A DNA stretch of 64,000 nt from Adiantum capillus-veneris. Lineage: Eukaryota > Streptophyta > Polypodiopsida > Polypodiales > Pteridaceae. Below are positions 51,614 to 61,766 of the stretch, in pieces (within the stretch, counting starts at the first letter, position 1; each line of letters begins with the position of its first letter). Under the pieces are notes generated by a model that searched no databases, had not been told where the DNA came from, and saw only the letters and a program-made list of their open reading frames with translations. The stretch is from assembly GCA_014529385.2 (NCBI GenBank), contig CM043963.1:74245412-74309411 (forward strand), read 5' to 3'. The translations under genes were made by a program, and so were the position numbers.

Positions 51614-53137
51614 GATATTATACGTGTATAATGTCTCAAGGGGCATCTGGAGACCAAATTTGAAAAATCTGACTGCACTATTGTGTTTAGAAGGGGGGTT
51701 TTACCCTAAGTACACATTGAAACTAGAGTTTTGACCAACCCTCGACACCCAAAAGACAAAAGACAAAGTGTCTAAAACGGAAAATAGAAAAACTCATGAT
51801 TCTGAGCACATTTTTGCATGAAAATTGGTAGAAGTACTTGAAAACCGGTGCTAGATACTTGGAGATGCTTGTGAATCAATTTTGTCCAAAAATTCATCAG
51901 CAGACATCATACATGTATGATGTCTGAGGGGTGATTCTCGCAACAATTTTGAACTTTTGACATTATACCCATTTTTTTGCATGTTTTGTTGAGCACATAC
52001 ACCAAATTTCATGTCATTTGGGCTTATAGATTGAAAACTGGGAGGATTTTATTCTTTTAGATGATTTCCTTGTCAAAAAGTAATTTTGAGCAATTTTGAC
52101 ATCCAAAATGTGTTGTGAGCACATATCCTTGTTCCACAGGCACCTCTGGTAGAAACAGAACTAAAATTTGAGCAAAAGACATTATATGTGTATGATATCT
52201 TAGAGGCCAAATCTGAGGTCAAAAGTTACATTTGAGTGTACCCTTGAAATCTACAGCATTTAGGAAGCATATAGGCCAAATTTCATCAAATTTGAAGCAT
52301 GTTTGGGCTTGCAAACACCATAAGAGGCATCTAGGCAAGTGAATGCATGCATTGGCCATAACATGCACAAAAATTGGTCAATTTTTGTTTTGAAACTTGC
52401 TATGAATTGCCGGTATAGAGAGGAACCTCTAGAGTGAAATTCACTTCATCTAACAAGCTAGACATCATTCGCGTATGATGTCTAAAGGGCACTTTTAGAG
52501 GCCAAAAATGAGATCTAAGCATACCAAGGTGTAAAGCACAACAAGAGAAGCTCACATACCAAATTTTGTCAAAATCTGGGTACATAGACATTATACACGT
52601 ATGATGTCTCAAGGCCATATCTGAAACTCAAATTTTACTTTTGACCACATAGGGGGTTGGGAAATGATGTTTTAAGCGTGTTTGCAAAATTTCATGTCAT
52701 TCTAAGCCAAAAGACATTATACGCGTACGATGCCTCATAGGCCAGATCTGGGTCAAATAAGACATTTGAGTATACCTCAGTGTCCTACAGCATAAAAGAA
52801 GTCCCCAACCAAAATTTCATAGAATTTGGAGCTCATTTGGGCTTGCAAAGAGCAAAAGACAGAAAACTGTTGATTTAGGCTTGTATTGGTCTTAACTTGC
52901 TCAAAAAATGTCCAAATTGAATTCTGAAACTTGTTGAGAGTTGCTTGACTGAGGAATTATTGGAACAAAAGTCACCTCATCTGCCACAAAAGATATTATA
53001 CGCGTATAATGTCTCAAGTGCAAAATAAAGGTAAATTCACAAACTGAAACTTGCAGTGGGTAGAGGACATCAAGGAGAGATCACATACCAAATTTTGTCA
53101 AATTCTGAGCACATTGACATTATACGCGTATAATGTC
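51614..53137. repeat. Array of eight 22-bp palindromes in a ~530-bp higher-order repeat
   Basis: Copies start at 51614, 51903, 52178, 52461, 52587, 52713, 52992 and 53116. The best (53116-53137) is half-site GACATTATACG followed by its exact reverse complement. 51901-51926 is an exact 26-bp palindrome with a different arm (CAGACATCATACA). Spacings are 289, 275, 283, 126, 126, 279 and 124 bp, so only two size classes. Most copies are followed by T(C/A)A(A/G) within two to four bases. The intervening DNA also repeats (CATTTGGGCTTGCAAA at 52302 and 52832; GAAACTTG(C/T)T with CATCT at 52390 and 52930), giving a period of about 530 bp. Confidence 0.9.
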
Positions 53138-53507
53138 TCAATTGCCAAAGTAGAGGTCAAACGCTACATTGAGCTCACAAAAGTGTTTAGCACTATAAAG
53201 TAAGCCTAGTGACCAAGTTTCAACAAATTTGGGTCACATTTGGTCAAGATACAAGCAAAAATCCTCAATCCTAAAACTGTTTTGAGTGTTGTTTCAAGTG
53301 AAGTTCACTAAAACTCCTCTAACTTTTAATAGACAACTCCAAATTGAGTCAGGTATAGCCAAGAGAAAAGCTTGCAGGCAATAGGACACACCTAGACCTG
53401 AATTTTCCCAGGGTTTTAATTTTAGAGCTAAATTTTTCCAGAATTCCTAAATTCAAACTTTTAGGGTACCCAGAACCAGTATCGAGAGGTTAGAAGACCA
53501 CCCAGAC
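53138..53507 (+). other. H leader, last part
   Basis: Contains a further partial copy of the array spacer (CACATTTGGTCAAGATACAAGC near 53232, in place of CATTTGGGCTTGCAA) but no palindrome. No gene. Confidence 0.5.
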
Positions 53508-54503
53508 TTGACTTTTCGGGACCTGACAAAGGGCCAAAGATGCTTGTTAAGGACTATCTTCAGAGTATTGAGTGGGCCTGATAGTAAGAAACCTAAGATC
53601 ATCAAGATGGAAAGCCAGTCTACCAATCCTTTTGTAGATATGACCAAAGGTATGACAAGCCAAGTTAGAAGTGTTGAAATGCCAATCTATCCACATTTTG
53701 AGTCGAACCCACACAATGCACTAGAAAGAGGTGGACAGTTGGTCAATGAAGGACCACAGATATCTCCACCAAGCATAAGAATTCTACGAGAATTCCAAAA
53801 AGGGAGCCACCTGGATTCCCTTCTAGAGCGATAACGAGAGATGAAATGATCACAAAGATGGCAAACATTCCTCCTCAAGTGAATATGCCTAATGGACCAT
53901 GGTTGTACCCAGATGAAACCATAGAACATGACTTTTATAGAGGTGGAATTACGGTCACAACAGGACCATATGTACCATCACCACCCCCTATAACTTACTC
54001 CTATGCAAATCAGGGCAAAACCTTGAGAAGATATGATACTGAATGTGAGAGTACACATCTTCTCAGAGGAGTGATTCACCAAGAATCCAAACCACATTAA
54101 AGCCAAAGGTATCTAGTGAGAAAATGAAGCTTATAGAAGGATTATTGCTCCTCTAGTCAAATCTGACCTCCAAGAACCTCTATGGAGCGAAATTGAGAGA
54201 AAATGGACAAACCATACAAGAGAAGAGTGTTACTATGGCATGGAATATGCTAGTGAGAGGTATGTACAACCTATTCCAGTAGCACCTACTCCACCCAGGT
54301 ACGTTACGAGGAATGCACCAGATCCTGTAGGAGTTGCAAGACCATAGCTTGTCTTCGGACAACAACCTCCACCGCCAAGTGCTAGAATGCCTGTAGACAT
54401 GAGATATATGCAGATGATGGAACCATCCAACAAACAAGCACTAGTACCAGCTACAGTGTATTATAACAACCAAAGCGGGTACTTTCCTTCAAAGTGACAG
54501 AAG
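53508..54503 (+). pseudogene. H gag-like coding, N-terminal part
   Basis: Two open segments, 53508-53834 and 53846-54100, are separated by a stop and followed by further open pieces to 54503. Composition is polar with many Pro (GPYVPSPPPITYSYANQGKT; GPQISPPSIRILREFQKGSH). I recognise no defined domain. The position between leader and protease suggests the gag of this element. No CCHC knuckle is seen. The true start is uncertain; an ATG at 53508 and one at 53608 (MESQSTNPFVDMTKG) are both possible. Confidence 0.55.
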
Positions 54504-55316
54504 ATGAGAGAAACAAATAGAGTGGTGAGGCCGGTACAACCTCCACCTCCTGTTTTTCGACTTGAAGAAAGAAGGTATGAGATGGACGAAAGGAAATTAT
54601 GGTTCATTGCAAATAGAGGCTTAGCGAGGTCAAATTCTGTTTACAGCCAAGAGGAATTGAAAGAAGAAGCTCCTCAACCAGAGACAGATTGTCACAAAAG
54701 CTGTGACCACCACTTGGTCAAACAATATCCTCAAATGGCGATCACACAAGTAAATGCCTATTTTCTTGACTGTGGCATCATTGACTTGATCCCCAACTGT
54801 CCAAAAAACCCAAACCGAGTCATCAAGATCACAACGAATGTCTCAAGAATTGTTCAGCTACCTAGTAGCTCTGAAAATGAAAACGTCATACCAGTTCAGG
54901 TAGTTACGAGAGCACAAGCTCAAAAGAAAGTTGAGAAGCAAGAGACACAGAAAACAGAAATCAACGCAAGTCCAGAGATGGGTGAGCGAAAGACCAACGC
55001 ACCTAGTCAAAAAACCAAGAGAAAACTGAACAGTTGGAAAGCTAGAAAGGCTAGGATGAAAGCACGTAGGGAACAAGACCAGAAATACCTAGCTGAGAAG
55101 CTTACCCAAGTTGAAGAGAATATAAGACAACATGAGGAAATGGTTGCACCTTCTCTTATGCAAATGTCTCAACCTCCAGAAGAACCATCCACAGATGAGA
55201 AACCGAGGAGTGCTAGTTTAGAAGGATCAGTATTGGTTGAGAAGGCTAATGAGTCATTAGACGCCCTCCTGAAAGCCAATGAAACACGGCTCAAAAACAA
55301 CCAAACCCAAGAATAG
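54504..55316 (+). pseudogene. H gag-like coding, middle part with coiled-coil
   Basis: A 270-codon open frame, the longest in this element. Residues about 1-60 are Pro/Arg-rich (RPVQPPPPVFRLEERRYEMD). The middle has one possible Cys/His cluster (CHKSCDHHLVKQYP) that is not a normal CCHC knuckle. Residues about 165-235 are Lys/Arg/Glu-rich and probably coiled-coil (WKARKARMKARREQDQKYLA, KLTQVEENIRQHEEMVAPSL). No homologous family is recognised beyond its resemblance in layout to gypsy-type gag. It ends in TAG at 55314, and similar composition continues downstream in other frames. Confidence 0.55.
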
Positions 55317-56480
55317 AGATGGATGACATATCCATATGTGGAACTAGAAAAGGACATGCTTGAAATGTGTAAGAAAATGATTCAAACTGCCCAAACTTTA
55401 CTAGAACCACAAGTTGAAAAACCTGAGGGAGTGATCCTTGTCCCACCTACACCAATATTCCCACCAAACTAGGAACAAAAAGAGCTAGATTCCAGTCATG
55501 AGAACAGATCAAAGCTCAAGGATCCTACATCAAAACCAAGGATAGTGTTGAATACCACGGATTTCACATAGCTATACCTAATAACTGTAAAGAAATAGAT
55601 AGTCTTGATGAATTGTGGAAACGAGTTAAACAAGCCAATGAAGCGAGTGAGATAAGCAGACGAGTAAACCAAACGGGTGATGGAAGAGGAGTGTCTCTTC
55701 CACCAATAGAAGAATTTGAGGCTGGATCTCAAATAAATCTAGAAGTGGAATCGTATTGGGGGGACAAAGGATCTAAACAGTCTATGGACAGTCAACCCCA
55801 TTCATTGAGAACACTACCATCCTATATGGGAGAGTACAAGACCAAGTCAGATGTTATTGCAGTCCCATCACAGAGTGTCTCTCAACAAGATCATTGATTC
55901 AAAAGGGCTGATAGACATTTGTCGACACCAATCGCATGTGCAATAACGTTGGTCGAGTTGCTCAGAATACAACCAAACATGTGGGCTACCGTGGGAAAAT
56001 TCCTAGAGAAATTTGGTGTTAAAAAACCAATGACTCAAATTGAGGAAGGGATCAAAGAGTTAGAAATGCCTCAACTAAACACTTGGCCAGTGCCACTAAA
56101 CAAGGTAGGTGAGTACTCTGAGGGAGAAGATGGGAACACCACTCTTCCAATGGAATTTCAAGGTGTAAGAACCATGGCAATTCTTGACAGTGGAGCCGGT
56201 GTTCCATCGCAACAAAAGAGGTCTGGAAAACATGGGGAAAACCAGCAGTGAGGGCTACAAGGATGAAACTGCAGCTTGCAAACGGACACATGGAAAGGTC
56301 CATATGACTGCTAGAAAAAGAAATTGTTACTTCTTGTTGAATTGAATATGAGCAAACCTTTGCTATTGTTGACTTTGGCAAGAAGAACAACGATGATATC
56401 ATTCTAGGAAGAGCATTCATGAGACAACTGAAATGGTCCAAGACTGGGGTTATGACCATATCTACCTGAGACATATGGAA
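55317..56480 (+). pseudogene. H gag end and aspartic protease (retropepsin)
   Basis: Open pieces 55613-55897 and 55919-56251 are joined by frame changes. The protease motif MAILDSGAGV lies at 56174-56203 with the catalytic Asp at 56186. After a one-frame shift it continues IATKEVWKTWGKPAVRATRM, KLQLANGHMERS, AIVDFGKKNNDDIILGRAF and MRQLKMVQDWG. The flap and the (I)ILGR helix motif are the hallmarks of a Ty3/gypsy-style retropepsin, unlike the copia type (GATxHxT) elsewhere in the window. The protease would cut the gag precursor. It is frameshifted and should be inactive. Confidence 0.72.
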
Positions 56481-57850
56481 ACCATGACAAAGATAAATAT
56501 GAAGGACCGTAGCTATAGGGATGTGACAAGAACACCTCTGGAGGAGTTTGATTCCGCTACTGTAGTAGCAGGATCAGAACTTTGAGCATGGTTGGGTAAG
56601 CCTAAAGAACTGTGGATGTGTGGAGCTTCGCAATGCAAAAGTTTTAAAGCGAGAGGAAGGAATCCTAGCAAGGGAAATTGATGATACAGATTACATCCTG
56701 GAACCATTTCCTGAGGAAGAATTAAAGCCACTTGAATAGGAACAACACTTGGCTACTCTCGATGTGTATGCTATTCAAGACAATCCAACAACGAAGTTTT
56801 GTGATGAAAATGGCTAAGATGTTGTTCCTTATTTTGCAGTGAGTGTGATCCAGAAAAATGAAGACAAAGAAGAAGACAAGTTCTACGACTCTGTAGAACA
56901 CTTAGAGCTTTAAGAAGATGCAAACAACGGAAATCCGAACAATGATTGTCCAGATAAAAAACCCCGGAAACAATGTCACCGCTACAAAAATAGAGTGCAT
57001 TAGAAGTGGATTCCAAAATCCTCAGTGGAAACGCAACTACAACAAGCATTCTCATATGTGGCTCCTATACATGAAGAAAAGACTTAGTCAGGAAGAACAC
57101 ATCCATATCAACGAGATACCAACACTCTAATCAATCTGATAGAAAAATCATCCCAGAAACAACAACCCAAGGGCAAGCAAATAGTAACTTTCCATAACCA
57201 GCCAAACCACAAAGGGAAAGTGCTAGAATGCAGTCTTACTGAGGATAACAACGATAGCAATGATTCTTATGGCATTCCCTACCAGCAACTCAAATTATCA
57301 CCATCATTAACAGCTTCCATGACAATCAAAGAAGGCCAAAATAAAAGAACAAAAAGTCAAAACCAAAAAGTTCGACAAGTCTGGATACCAAAGAGCCAGA
57401 ATCGCCAAAAGCAGATATGGATCAAGAAGGCGAAGATCTCTGATGAAAACTCACAAGATCCAATGCCAACAGAAAATAGTTGAAGCCTGCACGAGCATCT
57501 AGGAAAAACACAAAGTTGCAAGCTCTCACAAATCGGATTTGGGTTCCAAAGAAGTCACACAGAGGTCAGGAGTTCATTTGGATTCCGAAACGGTTAAATT
57601 GTCAACTCCAAAAGTATCAACTCCCAAAGTTTGAATCTCATCCTCAACCAAGAGTACAAGAGCTAAACCAAATATCGCTGAAGACTCACACAAAGACAAG
57701 GTGGATCCCAAAGAAGTCTCTTCAAACACAAACGAAGTAGGGACAAGTATGGGTTCCCAAATGAGCAACATCAACAAAATAGCCAATAATCACAAAGAAG
57801 TGGGTCCCAAAGGAAATCAATACATCTACTGTCAGTGCACCGTCACTTGA
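56481..57850 (+). pseudogene. H C-terminal linker with repeated W(I/V)PK motifs
   Basis: Decayed coding, in pieces, of polar Gln/Asn/Lys-rich protein. Eight short Trp motifs occur: KWIPKS near 57008, VWIPKS near 57378, IWIKKA near 57417, IWVPKK near 57537, IWIPKR near 57576, RWIPKK near 57698, VWVPK near 57747 and KWVPKE near 57796. From 57378 on they lie 13-54 residues apart. No reverse transcriptase or integrase motif follows. I do not know the function; a linear binding motif repeated in a disordered tail is possible. Reading frames differ between motifs, so indels have accumulated. Confidence 0.55.
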
Positions 57851-58205
57851 ATTCTTTTGATACCTCGTACAATCACAGTACAATTAGAAGAGAACCCACT
57901 ATATGGAACAATGCCAAATACGACAACCAACCACAGGGCTATACTTCCAAAGAAGCATCAAATAGATAAGTAAGCCTTCAAAATAGCTCTACAACCTTCA
58001 ATTAAGCAAACGACATAGGGGCTTCAAAGAACATCACATTGCTTAAAATAGGAAGCTTCGTCAGCAAATGCCAATAAGAAAATTGCTTATACCCACATCT
58101 TGCACATCATAAATCTTTTCTATGCATTGATTGTGTATGCATAATAGGGCTACATTACAAGGCTTGCATAGGCACATTTTTTGACTGCCCAAGCACAACA
58201 CGTAC
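57851..58205 (+). other. H 3' untranslated region; no gene seen
   Basis: No protein motif. Leads to the hairpin and the polypurine tract. Confidence 0.5.
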
Positions 58206-58230
58206 CCTTGGTGATACCCTGTCACCAAGG
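58206..58230 (+). other. Stem-loop upstream of the H polypurine tract
   Basis: A perfect 9-bp stem CCTTGGTGA / TCACCAAGG with a 7-base loop TACCCTG. It lies 7 bases before the purine-rich run. Confidence 0.8.
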
Positions 58231-58237
58231 AGGACTC

Positions 58238-58255
58238 CAAATAGGAGGGGGGGAA
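58238..58255 (+). other. H polypurine tract
   Basis: AATAGGAGGGGGGGAA is followed by TGCATTC, which would be the LTR start. This does not match the 5' LTR start proposed at 50133, so either that start is wrong or the 3' LTR belongs to a different element. Confidence 0.6.
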
Positions 58256-58680
58256 TGCATTCTAAATGCGACCTAATATTTGAATATTAGAGGGCAATGT
58301 TTTGTGAATTGTATTGAATTTTTGCGTTTGATTGTGATGATTTCTTGACAAAATTCAACGTATATGCCCTCATAGTAGAGTTACAAGAGAAGTACGGGGG
58401 GAAAAGCCATATATGAGCCCCTAGGAACATTGTATAGTGTACATAGCATTTAGAATTCTATTAACTTGATTTTGCTTTTTTGGATGAGTTGATTTTTTGT
58501 TTTATTTCATTATTTTTGAGAATTTTTTTTTTAAAGAAGGAAAAATCCATAATCCATACGAAGAAAAGACTGAAAAGGTGTCAATCTGTACAAAGCAAAG
58601 AAGGTCCAAAAAATTGACGAAACTTCACGATGTATGCCTCAGAAGCCATATCCACAAGGCTATACTGTTAAAGAATATGA
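58256..58680. other. No gene; possible LTR remnant and leader of F
   Basis: Contains the near-palindrome CTAATATTTGAATATTAG at 58271-58288 and AT-rich DNA. The 15-bp sequence TGTTAAAGAATATGA at 58666-58680 is repeated at 58681, at the edge of the F LTR. Confidence 0.45.
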
Positions 58681-58900
58681 TGTTAAAGAATATGTCCATT
58701 GTGCTATGGGCGGCCGGACACAGACTATACTATGTTGTAAATATACTTTGGATAATAGTTCAAAGAGAAGAAGAAGAGAAGAGCAACACGTTGAATGGCT
58801 GTTGCAGGGTAACGATTGTGTGTGTGTGTGTGTCTCAATGTGTGTTGGTGTGTGTGCGTAGTCTTATTTCCTACCTTCTCCATCACATGCGCACTCTACA
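58681..58900 (+). repeat. F 5' LTR (start provisional)
   Basis: Ends CACTCTACA three bases before the primer site. The start is put at TGTTAAAGAATATG (58681); an identical 15-mer begins at 58666 and could be the true start. A TATA-like TAAATATAC lies near 58737 and a GT run at 58817-58832. Confidence 0.75.
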
Positions 58901-58903
58901 AAG

Positions 58904-58915
58904 TGGTATCAGAGC
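58904..58915 (+). other. F primer binding site
   Basis: TGGTATCAGAGC, exact initiator-Met site. Confidence 0.95.
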
Positions 58916-59804
58916 TCAGTTTGAGGAGCTACAGTCAATACACAGGTTTCTGCAGCTCTGGAAAACAGCAAAAAAGAGAGGTTTTTTGGTCATAACTTCC
59001 TCACCCGAACTCGGAATACAGTGATCCGGGAGTCTATCTTTATGTTTTTGGGCATTCCAGACGCATTGACATACTTAGATTTACCAAAATCTGTAATTTT
59101 TTGCAGCAAACAGCCAGCTCACACAAGCATAGGAGATGTCCAGTTTTGCACTCGGCAGTAGATTTACAGGTTACAGGTGAAGAATTAAGCATTTACACAG
59201 GTTTTGGAGAGCGACATAGAGCTTTTGTATCATGATATTGTGTTATCAAAGATTATGTTTGGTTGTTGTGGGTCCGTTATGGACAGCCGCCTATGTAAGA
59301 AAGGTTGTGGGAAGAAGTTGAGGCGGTTATATTGTCAGATTGAGTACTCTGTGGTTATGTATGGATATGCGGTCAATGTATTTTGGAAAACTGCAGCCTT
59401 TGTGAGGGTCAAGTGAGGTTTTTTGAAGCCTTGCCTTGGGAGCTTTGGTACCTTGGCAAGGTGGATTAGGTAGTAGAGCGAACCCCCGAATGGCCCCGCG
59501 AAAGACCTCATATGTCGTTTACGACTATGAGAAGAAGGTGGATGTATGGATATGTGGTACATGACAGCGTATGGATTGCATTTGCATACAAGTCCATGTG
59601 GACATTGTTTTAGAGTATTTATGCATAGTATCGAGTCAGTTTGTGGCAAAGTGAGTCAGTGGATTTTCCCTTGGCAGTGAGAGATTTTCTGTCAGTGTTT
59701 ATGAGCACTTTGTTTGAGATTGTCACTTGAGATATTGTCCAAATACAAACGAAACCCTGCCGAAATTTTGTCAAAATCCTGTGAAAGCAATTGAGAGAGT
59801 GAAG
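58916..59804 (+). other. F 5' leader
   Basis: No gene. An open frame in line with gag extends from 59727, but the conserved gag sequence begins at 59805, so the upstream part is taken as leader. Confidence 0.7.
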
Positions 59805-61766
59805 ATGGCAGAAAGTTCAACTCAAGTCACACAGATTGTTGGAGAGAAGCTGACCAGAGAGAACTACAGCATATGGTCTTACAGAATGGAGAACTTTATC
59901 ATGGGCAAAGGTTTATGGGATTATATTACAGGTGAACAAGAGTGTCCCGAGGTTGGTTTGGAACCAGATAGAGAGAATGTTGAAGCACATAAAACATGGC
60001 AAGCAGGAGTAGAAGCTTACAAGAAGTGGATCGAGAATTCAAGGAAAGTGATGCATTGGATTTCACTATGCATTAGTGACTTCTTTATACCACATGTGAA
60101 GAAGGCTCAATTTCCAAAGGAAGCATGGGAGATACTAGCAAGAATGAACAACTCCAATACAGAACCACGAAAAGTTCACTTGAAGCAAAGGTTACATTGT
60201 GTATGGCGAGGAAATAGATCCATATCAGATTATGTGACAGAGATAAAGCAAATACATGAAGATCTTGTGAGCATTAATGTTGAAGTTCCAGATGATGACT
60301 TAGTTTTAGTGACATTGAATGGTTTGGGACCGGAATACAAGTCATTGGATACATCTATATCTATTCGAGGACACATGCCTGATTTTGAAGAGTTAGTAAA
60401 CCTTTGTTTGCAAGAAGAGGTGAAGTTAGGCAAGTCAGGTCCTTCTACATCAAATAACAATTCCCGAGATCGGGTTTTTTACTCTAGAGGTCGTGGAAAC
60501 AATAGAGGTGGAAGAGGAAACTATGGTCGTGGAAACAATGCTGGCAGAGGTCAATGGCAAAACCAACAAAGTCAAAGTTACAATGATTATAGCCAAAGAG
60601 GCAGGGGGAGAGCCCGAACTCATGGACATGGAGGTGGACGATTTGTACATCCTCAAAGAGATGGATATTGTAACAGATGTGGCATTTATGGTCACTTTGA
60701 AAGAGAATGTTACACAAGGCTAAATCAAAATCGTGATCGTGGTGGTGGAAGAGGCCGAGGTTATGGCAGACATGGAGGAAAATTTGCTGGATACAATCCT
60801 CATGATCAAAATATATATGACAATAGATCGAGTGGACATTTATTTCCTATGGAGCATGTTGTTGGAAGCATGGTTGAGCCACATCATACAGATGATTGGT
60901 ATTTAAATAGTGGTGCCACAAATCATATGACATATCATGGTGAATGGTTTGACAGAAAAGAGAAGTTAGAAGAGGATGAGTTTGTCGCTATAGGTGATGA
61001 TACTATGCATCGGATTACGCATGTTGGTTCGCTTCCATTGCTAGAAAAAGACGGGACATACAACACATTGGGAGATGTTCTATATGTGCCTTCAATCACA
61101 AAGAATTTAGCATCAGTTGGACAAATGACAGATCAAGGGTTGCAAGACCGTTTTAATCGTTATGGCTGCTTCATAGAGGAGTTTCACAAAGGCAGACCAG
61201 GCAAGATATTGGCACGTGGAAGAAAGAAAGGTCGCTTGTTCTCATTGGAAGCTGGAGATCCATGTTTACACAGTGGTATGTATGCAAACAAATCAGTCAC
61301 TCAAGATGATTGGGCAGAGTTATGGCATAAGAGGATTGGTCATGTCAATTTTAGAAGACTAAAGCATATGCAATCAAATCAAATTGTACGTGGATTACCA
61401 AAGTTTGGCAGATTGAATTTTGATCATGTTTGTGAAGTTTGTCAATTTGGAAAGCAATCTCGTTTACCATTTCCAAAGAGGGGGAGAATTAGCCAAAGTC
61501 CTTTGGAAATTGTTCATTCAGATATTTGGGGACCTTGTGATCATGCTACACCAAATGGTTGTCGATATTTTATCACATTTACGGATGATTACAGCAGAAT
61601 GACATGGGTTTACTTTCTAATGGCAAAGTCAGAGGCATTTGAGGTATTCTTGGAGTTCAAAGTTATGGTTGAGAAAGAGAATGGTTGTCAAAATGCCTAT
61701 GTACAGATGGAGGGGGAGAGTACATGTCACACAGTTTTGATGATTACTTACGTGAACAAGGCATAA
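59805..61766 (+). pseudogene. F gag, protease and integrase N-terminal part
   Basis: ATG at 59805 (MAESSTQVTQIVGEKLTREN). Gag of UBN2 type: NYSIWSYRMENFIMGKGLWD near residues 20-39, WEILARMNNSNTEPRKVHLK, and LVTLNGLGPEYKSLDTSISI. An RGG-box region (RGNNRGGRGNYGRGNNAGRG) precedes the zinc knuckle CNRCGIYGHFEREC. The protease reads WYLNSGATNHMTYH, catalytic Asp changed to Asn. The pre-integrase has LWHKRIGHVNFRRL and CEVCQFGKQSRLPF with all ligands, then IVHSDIWGPCDHATPNGCRY (Asp) and FTDDYSRMTWVYFLMAKSEA. The real frame is lost near 61690, where CLCTDGGGEYMSH continues two bases over. Gag itself is uninterrupted. Confidence 0.93.

Larger units (their letters stand above)
50133..58255 (+). mobile_element. 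LTR element H: gag-protease only, tRNA-Asp-type primer site
   Basis: A candidate 5' LTR ends at about 51066, followed by an 18-bp primer site close to the tRNA-Asp site used by Athila-type Ty3/gypsy elements. A 2.4-kb leader holds the palindrome array. Decayed gag-like coding (53508-56180), a retropepsin motif LDSGAG (56183-56200) and a linker with W(I/V)PK repeats follow, then a hairpin and a polypurine tract at 58238-58255. No reverse transcriptase, RNase H or integrase is found between the protease and the polypurine tract. The 3' LTR is not recognised, since what follows the tract does not match 50133. It resembles non-autonomous gag-carrying elements. The outer limits are provisional. 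Confidence 0.6.

Noticed and set aside
59335-59649. Minus-strand frame of 104 codons in the F leader
   Set aside because: No motif, and it is located in the leader of F on the opposite strand.
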